The translations under genes and the position numbers were made by a program. From positions 1-56,798 of the forward strand of contig NZ_JAPFQA010000024.1 of the NCBI RefSeq assembly GCF_027563465.1: DNA of 56,798 nucleotides, given 5' to 3'. Position 1 is the first letter of the stretch. Each line of letters begins with the position of its first letter. The stretch comes from Mesorhizobium qingshengii (lineage in GTDB: Bacteria > Pseudomonadota > Alphaproteobacteria > Rhizobiales > Rhizobiaceae). Shown piece after piece: positions 7,678 to 16,656 of this stretch. The notes below the pieces were generated by a model, which saw nothing but the letters and a program-made list of their open reading frames with translations, did no database searches and was not told where the DNA came from.

Positions 7678-8871
7678 ATGAAAGCCGATAATTCCGCCAA
7701 GCTCAGATCCGATCGCGTCTGGCTCACCGCCGACATGTGCAGCATCGACGACTTCGCCGCGTTGACGCAACGCACGACAAATCCGGCGGACTATCCGTTT
7801 GCGTCCGAAGTTCAGAAAAACGTGCTGATCTACGACGGTGCTTCGGTGCGCGCGGCGGCAGGCGACCCGGCCAGCCGCAAGGCTCTTCTCGCCGAGTGGG
7901 TTGAGGCGATGACCGACGGCCCGGGCGTGGTCGTCTTCCGTGGTGCCTTCGAGGATGTGGCTCCGGTCGAGGCCGCGACGAAAGCGTTCAACGCCATTAT
8001 CGCCGAGAAGCGCGCGGCCGGGGCAGGCGGTGGCGACCATTTTGCCAAGCCCGGCGCCAACGACCGGATATGGAACGCGCTGGAGAAGCTCTGCATGCGC
8101 GATCCCACGACCTTTGCCGCCTACTACGGCAATGACCTTGTGGCGCTGATATCGGAAGCATGGCTTGGTCCGGCCTACCAGCTGACGTCCCAAGTGAACA
8201 ATGTCAGGCCGGGCGGGGCGGCGCAGTCGGCGCACCGGGATTATCACCTCGGCTTCCAGACCGCGTCGGTCATCGAACGCTATCCGGTGCATGTCCATCG
8301 GATTTCGCCGGTATTGACGCTACAGGGCGCCGTCGCCCATTGCGACATGCCGGTGGAAAGCGGGCCCACGCTTTACCTGCCCTATTCGCAGACTTATCTC
8401 CCGGGCTACCTTGCGATGAACCGCCCGGAGTTCCAGGCCTATTTCGCCGAGCACCATGTTCAGCTGCCGTTGAAGAAGGGTGACGCGGCCTTCTTCAATC
8501 CGGCCCTGTTCCATGCCGCCGGCACCAACCGGTCCGCGAACATCCAGCGCATGGCGAACCTGTTGCAGGTGTCGTCGGCCTATGGCCGCGCCATGGAGAG
8601 TGTGGATCGGACCCGCATGAGTGCGGTTCTTTATCCCGTTCTGCAGCGCATGCTGGGCGATGGCGGCCTGACCAGGGCGGCGGCTGACAATGCCATAGCG
8701 TCTTCGGCGGAGGGGTATTCCTTTCCGACCAACCTGGATCGTGACCCGCCGCTTGGCGGTCTTGCACCGGAAACACAGCAAGCACTTTTCCACCGCGCAC
8801 TCGATGCAAGATGGGAGCCTGCCGTCTTCCTGGAGGCATTGGAAAAACAGGCACGTAAAAAGCTGACCTGA
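7678..8871 (+). CDS. Phytanoyl-CoA dioxygenase (PhyH)-family Fe(II)/2-oxoglutarate oxygenase
   Basis: A 397-aa non-haem iron oxygenase. The iron facial triad is visible: the H-x-D pair in AHRDYH (about residues 183-188) and a distal His in LFHAAGTNRS (about 280), with an Arg shortly after that would bind 2-oxoglutarate. The C-terminal 100 residues extend past the usual PhyH core. The start at 7678 is chosen over an upstream in-frame ATG at 7600 because AGGGGAGG lies just before it. It is divergent from the LacI-family regulator, so it is likely controlled by it. The substrate is unknown; members hydroxylate lipids, osmolytes and alkaloids. Confidence 0.8.
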   Translation: MKADNSAKLRSDRVWLTADMCSIDDFAALTQRTTNPADYPFASEVQKNVLIYDGASVRAAAGDPASRKALLAEWVEAMTDGPGVVVFRGAFEDVAPVEAATKAFNAIIAEKRAAGAGGGDHFAKPGANDRIWNALEKLCMRDPTTFAAYYGNDLVALISEAWLGPAYQLTSQVNNVRPGGAAQSAHRDYHLGFQTASVIERYPVHVHRISPVLTLQGAVAHCDMPVESGPTLYLPYSQTYLPGYLAMNRPEFQAYFAEHHVQLPLKKGDAAFFNPALFHAAGTNRSANIQRMANLLQVSSAYGRAMESVDRTRMSAVLYPVLQRMLGDGGLTRAAADNAIASSAEGYSFPTNLDRDPPLGGLAPETQQALFHRALDARWEPAVFLEALEKQARKKLT

Positions 8872-8903
8872 GAGGCTTCGCCAGCGCAAATCGTATTTTG
8901 GTG

Positions 8904-8957
8904 GCGCGCGGTCGAACTTGCGTACGAGAGCCCGTGTACGTTGGCCTGACCGCGCGC
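8904..8957. terminator. Nested inverted repeat downstream of the PhyH gene
   Basis: A perfect 10-bp stem, GCGCGCGGTC (8904-8913) with GACCGCGCGC (8948-8957), encloses a second 5-bp stem CGTAC/GTACG (8921-8925, 8936-8940). It sits in the 151-bp gap between two convergent genes. It has no T-run, so it may be a transcription-end hairpin or a cruciform rather than a classic intrinsic terminator. Confidence 0.5.
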
Positions 8958-9022
8958 CCGCACGTCATTGGCTCGTTGCCGGATGACGTACTTTTCTGTG
9001 AGCTTGTGTCACGTGGTGTGCG

Positions 9023-9430
9023 TCAGAACATCCTGACGGTGGCCATGCACAGCACCGTGACGACCAGCAGCCATGCAGCAATGCGTTCGCCAATTGCCAT
9101 TCTGGCGCGCAGCTGTGTTTCGGTTTCCGCATTCGCGCCGGCAAGTCGTCTGCTGGGCGCTCTGACCATCGCGCCGAGTACGCCGGCGGCGGCGAAAGCG
9201 GCCAGAATACCAAGCGCCAGCACCATTTCCGTCGAACCGAAATAGGCACCGTGGAAGAAATACCAGAGCAGCGCTCCGGTCAGGAAAACCATGCCGGCCG
9301 CGCCCATCTGCGGCTGGATGAAGCGCTCGGCCCGGATATCGGGATCGCGCGCCAGCGTGATTGTGGTGCCGGCCCAGAATACGCCTGCCATGACATGAAG
9401 AGCGATAGCGACGATGTAGACATATTGCAT
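9023..9430 (-). CDS. CopD-like small integral membrane protein
   Basis: A 135-aa protein with four hydrophobic segments at roughly residues 3-22, 43-62, 66-88 and 111-132. Histidines lie in the first helix (ALHVMAGVFWAG) and in the second (FFHGAYFG). This pattern suggests a CopD/haem-binding membrane family protein of unknown substrate. It is divergent from the MarR regulator at 9545, with the candidate operator 9466-9491 between them. It is therefore a likely target of that regulator. Confidence 0.65.
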   Translation of the reverse strand: MQYVYIVAIALHVMAGVFWAGTTITLARDPDIRAERFIQPQMGAAGMVFLTGALLWYFFHGAYFGSTEMVLALGILAAFAAAGVLGAMVRAPSRRLAGANAETETQLRARMAIGERIAAWLLVVTVLCMATVRMF

Positions 9431-9465
9431 GACCGGATTCCTCTTTCGCCCGCCATGCGCGATAG

Positions 9466-9491
9466 TTAGATATCAAATGATTAGATGTCAA
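9466..9491. promoter_or_regulatory. Candidate MarR operator (paired TTAGAT-TCAA boxes)
   Basis: TTAGATATCAA (9466-9476) and TTAGATGTCAA (9481-9491) are spaced 15 bp apart start-to-start. The central GATATC is itself palindromic. They fill the 114-bp divergent region between the membrane protein and the MarR gene, where a MarR dimer would normally repress both promoters. Confidence 0.5.
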
Positions 9492-9544
9492 TCTATAAAC
9501 TGAGGCCAGTTCCATCCGCAGGGAACACCGTCTAGTGTCTGACA

Positions 9545-9973
9545 ATGACGCCCTTTGACCGCCCGCCAGTCGGCATGAATCTCGGCCGCACCGCCAAGCT
9601 GGTTGCCCAGGCCTTCGACGCCGCCCTGGTCGAAGCTGGCGGTACGTTGCCGGTCTGGCTCACTCTGCTGTCGGTCAAGTCGAGCACGCTAGCCAACCAG
9701 CGCGAGCTCGCCGGCATGATCGGTATCCAGGGGGCGACGCTGACCCACCATCTCAACGCGATGGAGGCGCAGGGCCTGCTGACGCGCCGCCGTGATCCTG
9801 AAAATCGCCGGGTTCATCTGGTCGAATTGACTGAAGCCGGAGACGCGATGTTCGAGACATTGCGCAAGGCCGCGCTTGTCTTCGATAGGCGATTGCGTAC
9901 GGGATTGTCCGACGACAGGCTGGCGGAGTTTGCGCAGGTGCTGGCGGCGTTGCGGGCCAATGTCGAAGGATAG
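9545..9973 (+). CDS. MarR-family transcriptional regulator
   Basis: A 142-aa winged-helix regulator. The recognition region (NQRELAGMIGIQGATLTHHLNAMEA, about residues 51-75, in parts) is followed by the wing TRRRDPENRRVHLVELT with the conserved D-R-R pattern, then a C-terminal dimerization helix. Length is normal. It is transcribed away from the CopD-like membrane protein and probably controls it and itself. No conserved cysteine marks it as an OhrR-type peroxide sensor. Confidence 0.9.
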   Translation: MTPFDRPPVGMNLGRTAKLVAQAFDAALVEAGGTLPVWLTLLSVKSSTLANQRELAGMIGIQGATLTHHLNAMEAQGLLTRRRDPENRRVHLVELTEAGDAMFETLRKAALVFDRRLRTGLSDDRLAEFAQVLAALRANVEG

Positions 9974-10045
9974 GTCGAATTAGGACAACGACATGCACGG
10001 AGCGCGTTGCACGAAGCCGTCCAAGCGCGACGCTTTGGGCAGTGC

Positions 10046-12115
10046 CTACGCTAGGCTTCCTTGCAGCACTGTCAGCTTGGCTTTCTTCGGCATGCGGGCC
10101 GTCAGCCATTCCAGCGCCTTGTCCTGCGGCATCGGGAAGGCGATGGAATAGCCCTGCACCTGGTCGCAGCCGATCGCCATCAGCGAATCGAGTTCGGCCT
10201 CGGTTTCGGCGCCCTCGGCAACGATCGAGATGCCGAGACCGCGCGCAAGTTCGGTGATGGCGCGCACGATCTTCGAGTTGTCGCCGTTCTCATGGATGTT
10301 TTGGACGAAGCGGCGATCGATCTTCAGCCGGTCGATCTCGTTCGGGTTGACATGGCTGAGCGAGGCGTAGCCGGTGCCGAAATCGTCGAGTTCCAGATGG
10401 ACGCCGGCGGCCCTGATGTGGCGCAGCTTTGCCGCGATGCCTGTCTTCTCGTCGTCGAGAATGACGGATTCGACGATCTCAAGCGACAGTTTCTGTGGCG
10501 GCAGTCCGGCCTTTTCCAACGTTTCGAAGAGAAATGAATCGAAATCGTGCTCGCGCAGTTCGGTGCCCGAAACATTGACGGCAAGCCGGCCGAAGGCAAT
10601 GCCGGCGCGGTTCCATTCGGCGGCTTCGTTGATCGCCTTGCTGATGACGATGCGGCCTATCTCAGGCATGAAGCCGCATTTCTCCGCGACCGGAATGAAC
10701 TCGCCCGGTGCGATCATGCCGCGTTCGGCATGGTTCCAGCGCACCAGCGCCTCGATGCCGCTGATTGTTCCATCCGTCAGCGAAACCTGCGGCTGGAAAT
10801 AGACCTGGAAGGCCCGCTCGGAGATGGCGACCTTGATGTCGTGCTCGAGCTGCTTGCGATAGTCCAATTCGCGGCGCAACTCCTCGGAGAAGAACGAGAA
10901 GTTGCCGCCACCCATCTTTTTAGCGGAATAGAGCGCCAGATCGGCATGAACCAGCAGATCCTGTGCATTGTCGGCGTCGATCGGATAGACGGCGATGCCG
11001 GCGCTGGCGCCAGGCAGGATGGTCGTGCCCTGGAAGGTGATCGGCTCGTTGATCTGCTCCAGGATTCGCCTGGCCAGCATGTTGATGTCTTCGGTGCCGC
11101 CTGCGCCGTTCAGAATCATCACGAACTCGTCGCCTCCAAGGCGCGCGCAGAGGTCCGACGCCCGGCAGGAATCGCGCATGCGCTGTGCCGTGACGACCAG
11201 CACATAGTCGCCGGCGGCGTGGCCAAGCGTGTCGTTGATCTGCTTGAAGCGGTCGAGGTCGAGCTGGATCACCGCCAGCCGCTCGCGCCGGCGATGCGCG
11301 CCCTTGATCAGCGTGTCGAAATGATCCGTGAGGAAGGTGCGGTTGTGCAGCCCGGTCAGCCCGTCATGCACGGCAATGAAGGCCATCGAGTTGCGCGCGT
11401 CGACAAGCTCATGCGTCTTGCGCAGGATGGCCTTGGACATCGGCCGGAAGATGAACAGCGCAACCAGCACGATGACGCCGATGGTGGCGAAGAACAGGGT
11501 GCGGTGGAGGTCGAGCAGCTGTTCCGAGCGCGCATCGGCATAGGCGCTGATGCGTTGGCCAAGTGCCGCATAGCCCGACAGCGTGGCATTGGCGACGGAG
11601 GCGTCGAGATTGACGCGCTCGGCGCCGCCTTTGTAGCCCTCGCCGCTGTTTGCCAGCTTCGATTCGAACGATGAGATCAAGCGTTTGCCATTGGCGATCA
11701 GCCCGACCGAGAAGTAATCGAGGTGGAACGGCTTGGCGAAAAGCACATTTTCGATCGACTTGGGATCAAACCGTACCTGCGACATCGGATCGGCGCCCGT
11801 CTGGTCGAGCAGGAGATCGTAATTCGTCTCGAATTCGGCGGTAGCTTGCTTGAGCGCGGCAACCAGCGCCAGCTGCTTGTCTGGCGATGCGGCGCCCGTT
11901 GCGCCGGCAAGGAAGACGATGCGCTGCGACAGCGCCTTTTGCGTGCTGACGATATTTTGCAACGTCTCATTGCGTTGCTGGGCGGCCATCATCTGCTGCA
12001 GCAGGATGAAGGAGGCCATCACCATGGCGGCAATGATCAGCAGCGCCAGCCAGTAGCCGCTCTTGATCAGCAGTATGAGCTTGCGCGAAACGCTATGCAC
12101 CGGCTGCTGCGACAT
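10046..12115 (-). CDS. Membrane-anchored GGDEF-EAL cyclic-di-GMP protein
   Basis: A 689-aa protein. One membrane segment near residues 18-42 and another near 205-225 bracket a periplasmic sensor region predicted to be helical. The GGDEF domain carries an intact LGGDEFVMIL near residue 327. The EAL domain starts with GIEALVRWN near 452 and keeps DDFGTGYASLSH and EGAE, so both synthesis and breakdown of c-di-GMP look possible. The start at 12115 (MSQQPVHSVSRK) leaves the first helix intact; an in-frame ATG at 12172 would add 19 residues. No strong ribosome site distinguishes them. It is a lone gene, convergent with the MarR gene. Confidence 0.85.
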   Translation of the reverse strand: MSQQPVHSVSRKLILLIKSGYWLALLIIAAMVMASFILLQQMMAAQQRNETLQNIVSTQKALSQRIVFLAGATGAASPDKQLALVAALKQATAEFETNYDLLLDQTGADPMSQVRFDPKSIENVLFAKPFHLDYFSVGLIANGKRLISSFESKLANSGEGYKGGAERVNLDASVANATLSGYAALGQRISAYADARSEQLLDLHRTLFFATIGVIVLVALFIFRPMSKAILRKTHELVDARNSMAFIAVHDGLTGLHNRTFLTDHFDTLIKGAHRRRERLAVIQLDLDRFKQINDTLGHAAGDYVLVVTAQRMRDSCRASDLCARLGGDEFVMILNGAGGTEDINMLARRILEQINEPITFQGTTILPGASAGIAVYPIDADNAQDLLVHADLALYSAKKMGGGNFSFFSEELRRELDYRKQLEHDIKVAISERAFQVYFQPQVSLTDGTISGIEALVRWNHAERGMIAPGEFIPVAEKCGFMPEIGRIVISKAINEAAEWNRAGIAFGRLAVNVSGTELREHDFDSFLFETLEKAGLPPQKLSLEIVESVILDDEKTGIAAKLRHIRAAGVHLELDDFGTGYASLSHVNPNEIDRLKIDRRFVQNIHENGDNSKIVRAITELARGLGISIVAEGAETEAELDSLMAIGCDQVQGYSIAFPMPQDKALEWLTARMPKKAKLTVLQGSLA

Positions 12116-12425
12116 TTTCGGGGGCGGCCCTCTCGCCAACGGATTCCTGCTGTGAGGACCATTGGCCAGCAAATGTTAACAGGTCCGGAAATGCACAGCC
12201 GGCAGGCCGGCGCGAGACTACGAAAGATCGCGAAATGGTTATCGGGTCCTTTCGCGATGCGCCTGCATTTGAGCGGTCATCGACCGTCGCCACTGTCGAT
12301 GCGTGGCTTGCGTGATCGTCCGACGTTCGGGTTTGGTGCTGCCCAGCCACCGATCCGGTCGTTTTTGCGATGGATTTTTCAAGCGGGCGGGACGACAGTC
12401 TGCCCACATCAAACGAGGCCCGATC
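12116..12425. other. Divergent intergenic region, no gene seen
   Basis: These 310 bp separate the GGDEF-EAL gene from kbl and must hold both promoters. I see no supported coding sequence, terminator or strong palindrome. Confidence 0.5.
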
Positions 12426-13613
12426 ATGACCGCAGCATTTCTCTCCCACATCGACAGCGAGATTGCGGGGCTCAAATCGGCCGGCCTCTACAAATCCGAG
12501 CGGGTGATCACATCCACCCAGTCGGCGCAGATCGAGGTCGGCGGCCAGAAGGTGCTGAACTTCTGCGCCAACAATTATCTCGGCCTCGCCGACAGCGCCG
12601 ACTTGCGCGACGCTGCCAAGCAGGCGCTCGACCGCTATGGCTATGGGATGGCCTCAGTGCGCTTCATCTGCGGCACGCAGGAGGAACACAAACAGCTCGA
12701 GGCCACGATTTCATCCTTCCTCGGCCTGGAAGACACCATCCTCTACGGCTCCTGCTTCGACGCCAATGGCGGCCTGTTCGAGACGTTCCTGGGGGAGGAC
12801 GACGCGATCATTTCCGACGCGCTGAACCACGCCTCGATCATCGACGGCGTGCGGCTGTCGAAGGCCAAACGCTTCCGCTACGCCAACAACGACATGGCCG
12901 ATCTCGAGGCGCGGCTGAAGGAGGCCAGGGATTGCCGCTTCCGGCTGATCGCCACCGATGGCGTGTTTTCGATGGACGGCATCATCGCCAATCTCAGGGG
13001 GGTCTGCGATCTCGCAGACAAATACGACGCCATGGTGATGGTCGACGACAGCCATGCGGTCGGCTTCGTTGGCAAGAACGGTCGCGGCTCGGCCGAGCAT
13101 TGCGGCGTCGAGGGCAGGGTGGACATCATCACCGGCACGCTCGGCAAGGCGCTCGGCGGCGCATCTGGTGGTTATACCTCGGGCAAGAGCCAAGTGGTCG
13201 ACTGGCTGCGCCAGCGCTCGCGGCCCTATCTCTTTTCCAACACGCTGATGCCGGCGATCGCCGGCGCCTCGATCAAGGTGTTCGAACTGGTCCGCAATGG
13301 CGACGCCTTGCGCGAGCGTCTCTATGCCAACGCGGGGCGGTTCAGGTCGCAGATGGGCAGGCTCGGCTTCACGCTGGCCGGCGCCGACCATCCGATCATC
13401 CCGGTGATGCTGGGCGATGCGAGCCTGGCGCAGGAGATGGCGGCACGCATGCTGAAGCGCGGCATCTATGTCATCGGCTTTTCCTTCCCGGTGGTGCCGA
13501 AGGGGCAGGCACGCATCCGCACCCAGATGTCGGCCGCGCATTCCACCGCCGACATCGACCGTGCGGTGGAAGCGTTTGCCGCCGTCGGGCGTGAACTCGG
13601 GGTGATTTCCTGA
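12426..13613 (+). CDS. kbl: Glycine C-acetyltransferase (2-amino-3-ketobutyrate CoA ligase)
   Basis: A 395-aa PLP enzyme of the alpha-oxoamine synthase family. It cleaves 2-amino-3-ketobutyrate with CoA to glycine and acetyl-CoA, the second step of threonine degradation. The PLP-binding lysine is K241 in TLGKALGGASGGY; MVDDSHAVGF near 204-213 holds the aspartate contacting the pyridine nitrogen. Length is normal. The ATG at 12426 follows ACGAGG and matches the family start. tdh follows 52 bp downstream in the usual kbl-tdh operon. Confidence 0.96.
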   Translation: MTAAFLSHIDSEIAGLKSAGLYKSERVITSTQSAQIEVGGQKVLNFCANNYLGLADSADLRDAAKQALDRYGYGMASVRFICGTQEEHKQLEATISSFLGLEDTILYGSCFDANGGLFETFLGEDDAIISDALNHASIIDGVRLSKAKRFRYANNDMADLEARLKEARDCRFRLIATDGVFSMDGIIANLRGVCDLADKYDAMVMVDDSHAVGFVGKNGRGSAEHCGVEGRVDIITGTLGKALGGASGGYTSGKSQVVDWLRQRSRPYLFSNTLMPAIAGASIKVFELVRNGDALRERLYANAGRFRSQMGRLGFTLAGADHPIIPVMLGDASLAQEMAARMLKRGIYVIGFSFPVVPKGQARIRTQMSAAHSTADIDRAVEAFAAVGRELGVIS

Positions 13614-13665
13614 AAGGCCGAAATCGAAAAGCGATTCCGGATCAAGAGATTCAAGGGACAATGAA

Positions 13666-14700
13666 ATGTCGAACATGATGAAGGCGCTGGTGAAGGCCAA
13701 GGCCGAACCGGGCATCTGGATGGAACAGGTGCCGGTGCCGGAGATCGGCCCCAATGATGTGCTGATCAAGATCAGGAAAACCGCCATCTGCGGCACCGAC
13801 GTCCACATCTACAATTGGGACCAGTGGGCGCAGAAGACGGTGCCGGTACCGATGGTCACCGGCCATGAATTCGTCGGCACGGTCGCCGATTTCGGCGCCG
13901 CGGTCACTGAGTACAAGGTCGGCCAGCGTGTGTCGGGCGAAGGCCATATCGTCTGCGGCCATTGCCGCAACTGCCGCGCGGGCAGGGGGCATCTGTGCCG
14001 CAACACGCTTGGCGTCGGCGTCAACCGGCCGGGCGCCTTCGGCGAGTATCTTGCGATCCCGCAGCACAATGTGGTGCCGATCCCCGACGACGTGCAGGAC
14101 GAGATCGCCGCGATCTTCGATCCCCTGGGCAATGCGGTTCACACCGCATTGTCCTTCGATCTGGTCGGCGAGGATGTGCTGGTCACCGGTGCCGGGCCGA
14201 TCGGCATCATGGGCGCGCTCGTCGCCCAATGTGTGGGTGCGCGAAAGGTGGTGATCACCGACATCAACCCGGTGCGGCTCGCGCTGGCGAAGAAACTCGG
14301 CGTCCAGCATGTCGTCGATGCCTCCAAGGAAAGACTGCGCGATGTGATGCCGGCGCTCGGCATGACCGAGGGGTTTGATGTCGGTCTCGAAATGTCGGGC
14401 GCCGCGCCCGCCTTCCGCGACATGATCGACACCATGAACAATGGCGGCAAGATCGCCATCCTCGGCATCGCCCCGACCGGCTTCGAGATCGACTGGAACA
14501 AGGTCATCTTCAAGATGCTGCACCTCAAGGGCATCTACGGCCGCGAGATGTTCGAGACCTGGTACAAGATGATCGCGCTGGTGCAGGGCCCGCTCGACGT
14601 GACCGGCCTGATCACCCACCGCATCGGCATCGACGATTTCCAGACCGGCTTCGATGCGATGCGCAGCGGCAGTTCCGGCAAGGTGGTGATGGATTGGTGA
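13666..14700 (+). CDS. tdh: L-threonine 3-dehydrogenase
   Basis: A 344-aa zinc-dependent medium-chain dehydrogenase that oxidises L-threonine to 2-amino-3-ketobutyrate for Kbl. The catalytic zinc site uses C42 (AICGTDVH) and the H of GHEF near 67. The structural zinc lobe is CGHCRNCRAGRGHLC near 97-111. The NAD-binding segment reads VTGAGPIGIMG near 174-184. It follows kbl closely and is presumably co-transcribed. Nothing unusual. Confidence 0.96.
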   Translation: MSNMMKALVKAKAEPGIWMEQVPVPEIGPNDVLIKIRKTAICGTDVHIYNWDQWAQKTVPVPMVTGHEFVGTVADFGAAVTEYKVGQRVSGEGHIVCGHCRNCRAGRGHLCRNTLGVGVNRPGAFGEYLAIPQHNVVPIPDDVQDEIAAIFDPLGNAVHTALSFDLVGEDVLVTGAGPIGIMGALVAQCVGARKVVITDINPVRLALAKKLGVQHVVDASKERLRDVMPALGMTEGFDVGLEMSGAAPAFRDMIDTMNNGGKIAILGIAPTGFEIDWNKVIFKMLHLKGIYGREMFETWYKMIALVQGPLDVTGLITHRIGIDDFQTGFDAMRSGSSGKVVMDW

Positions 14701-14778
14701 GGCAATTGGTCGAATGCAGCGCCAGGGATAACTCTTCCGTAGCGATCCTTCGCGCCACATGCCTTTTCTGCTGCCGGC

Positions 14779-15216
14779 TTAGCCTTTGCCCAGCGCGCCC
14801 TCCAGCGCAGCCAATCCATCGCTGATCGCTGCACGCTCGCTGGCGCTCAGCTTTGCCAGCAACTCCCGCTCGAACGCCTTGGCGAGCGGCACCATTTCGC
14901 GATAGGCGGCAAGGCCGGCCTTGGTCAGCGTCAGATGTTCGACGCGGCGATCGTTTTCGTCAGCGGTTCGCGTCAGCCAGCGCCGCCGTTCGAGTTCGGC
15001 GACGGCGCGTGAGACCTTGGTCTTGTGCATGGCCGACTGCTCGCCGAGCGCTGTCGCGGTCATCGTGCCGCGCTGTCCCAATCCGGAAAGGGTACGCCAT
15101 TCCGGCCGCGTCAGGCCATGGCGCTCCCTGTAGATCGTCGAGAATTCCCGGCTGACCGCATCGGCGAGGCGATAGAGCCGATAGGGCAGGAAGTTTTCCA
15201 ACTCGAGGATTTCCAT
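14779..15216 (-). CDS. MarR-family regulator of the homogentisate genes (HmgR-like)
   Basis: A 145-aa winged-helix regulator starting MEILELENFLPYRLYRL. The HTH region (TATALGEQSAMHKTKVSRAV) and the wing (LTRTADENDRRVEHLTLT) are typical of MarR proteins. I chose the ATG at 15216 because family members begin just before ELENFLPYRL; an in-frame start at 15321 would run across the operator. It is divergent from hmgA, and the GTTACA repeats at 15245-15265 lie between them. A role as homogentisate-responsive repressor is inferred from position. Confidence 0.88.
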   Translation of the reverse strand: MEILELENFLPYRLYRLADAVSREFSTIYRERHGLTRPEWRTLSGLGQRGTMTATALGEQSAMHKTKVSRAVAELERRRWLTRTADENDRRVEHLTLTKAGLAAYREMVPLAKAFERELLAKLSASERAAISDGLAALEGALGKG

Positions 15217-15244
15217 CGGGTACCGCCACATCGGAAGATTGATA

Positions 15245-15265
15245 GTTACATTTTCGATGGTTACA
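15245..15265. promoter_or_regulatory. Candidate MarR operator upstream of hmgA
   Basis: GTTACA at 15245-15250 and 15260-15265 are direct repeats 15 bp apart in the 116-bp divergent region between the MarR gene and hmgA. The same 15-bp spacing is seen in the other MarR region at 9466-9491. Confidence 0.4.
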
Positions 15266-15332
15266 AATGAAACCAGTTTGGTCAATCCATCGGGACGCGC
15301 CGCGTCTTGCTGGATGCGCAAGGGAGGAAGCT

Positions 15333-16646
15333 ATGGCCTTTTCCTACATGCCGGGCTTCGGCAACGATTTTGAAACCGAAACGTTGCCCGGCTCGCTGCC
15401 GCAGGGGCGGAACTCGCCCCAGCGGCCGGCCTACGGTCTCTATGCCGAACAGCTTTCAGGCTCGCCCTTCACCGCGCCGCGCGGCACCAATGAGCGCTCC
15501 TGGCTCTATCGTATCCGGCCGAGCGTGAAGCACACCGGCCGCTTCAAGGCCGCGAACTATCCGCTGTGGAAGAGCGCACCGAATGTCGGCGATCATGAGC
15601 TGGCGCTCGGCCAGTATCGCTGGAATCCGGTGCCGATGCCGAAGCAGCCGACGGACTTCATCGCCGGCATGCGCAGCATCACCACGGCCGGCGACGTGTT
15701 GGGGCAGACCGGCATGGCGGCGCATGTCTATGTCGCCAACCGCTCGATGGTCGACGATCATTTCTTCAACGCCGACGGCGAGTTGCTGGTCGTGCCGCAG
15801 GTCGGCGCCTTGCGCTTCGTCACCGAGATGGGCGTCATCGAACTCAGGCCCGGCGAGATCGCCGTGCTGCCGCGCGGCCTCGTCTTCAAGGTGGAACTGG
15901 TCGATGCCGAAGTGCGCGGCTATGTCTGCGAGAACTATGGCGCCAAGCTGACGCTGCCCGATCGAGGTCCGATCGGCGCCAATTGCCTGGCCAATCCGCG
16001 CGATTTCAAGACGCCTTGCGCCTGGTTCGAGGAAAAGGAAACGCCGTGCCGGCTGACGGTGAAATGGTGCGGCAATTTCCATGTCACCGAGATCGGCCAT
16101 TCGCCGCTCGATGTCGTTGCCTGGCACGGCAACTACGCGCCTTACAAATATGATCTGGCGACCTTTTCCCCGGTCGGCGCCATCCTGTTCGACCATCCCG
16201 ATCCGTCGATCTTCACCGTGCTCACCGCGCCGAGCGGCGAGGAGGGCACCGCCAACATCGACTTCGTCATCTTCCGGCCGCGCTGGCTGGTGGCCGAAGA
16301 TACGTTCCGGCCGCCCTGGTATCACCGCAACATCATGAGCGAGTTCATGGGCCTGATCCACGGCCAGTATGACGCCAAGGAAGAAGGCTTCGTTCCCGGC
16401 GGCATCAGCCTGCACAATCTGATGCTGGCCCATGGTCCGGATGCGCCCGGTTTCGAAAAGGCCTCGCGCGCGGACCTGAAACCGGTCAAGCTCGACAACA
16501 CTATGGCCTTCATGTTCGAGACCCGATTCCCACAGATGCTCACCCGCTACGGTGCTGAACTCGAAACCCGGCAGGACAATTACATCGACTGCTGGGCCGA
16601 CCTGAAAAAGCGTTTCAACGGCACGCCCGAGGGCGACTGGTCTTGA
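15333..16646 (+). CDS. hmgA: Homogentisate 1,2-dioxygenase
   Basis: A 437-aa cupin-fold iron dioxygenase. It opens the ring of homogentisate to maleylacetoacetate in tyrosine and phenylalanine catabolism. The family start MPGFGNDFETE is at residues 6-16. The iron-site region PWYHRNIMSEFMG near 330-342 contributes His and Glu ligands. The ATG at 15333 follows GGGAGGAAGCT. Length is normal. The MBL hydrolase follows by 10 bp and then fahA, giving a probable operon controlled by the divergent MarR regulator. Confidence 0.96.
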   Translation: MAFSYMPGFGNDFETETLPGSLPQGRNSPQRPAYGLYAEQLSGSPFTAPRGTNERSWLYRIRPSVKHTGRFKAANYPLWKSAPNVGDHELALGQYRWNPVPMPKQPTDFIAGMRSITTAGDVLGQTGMAAHVYVANRSMVDDHFFNADGELLVVPQVGALRFVTEMGVIELRPGEIAVLPRGLVFKVELVDAEVRGYVCENYGAKLTLPDRGPIGANCLANPRDFKTPCAWFEEKETPCRLTVKWCGNFHVTEIGHSPLDVVAWHGNYAPYKYDLATFSPVGAILFDHPDPSIFTVLTAPSGEEGTANIDFVIFRPRWLVAEDTFRPPWYHRNIMSEFMGLIHGQYDAKEEGFVPGGISLHNLMLAHGPDAPGFEKASRADLKPVKLDNTMAFMFETRFPQMLTRYGAELETRQDNYIDCWADLKKRFNGTPEGDWS

Positions 16647-16656
16647 GGCTCGTCCG

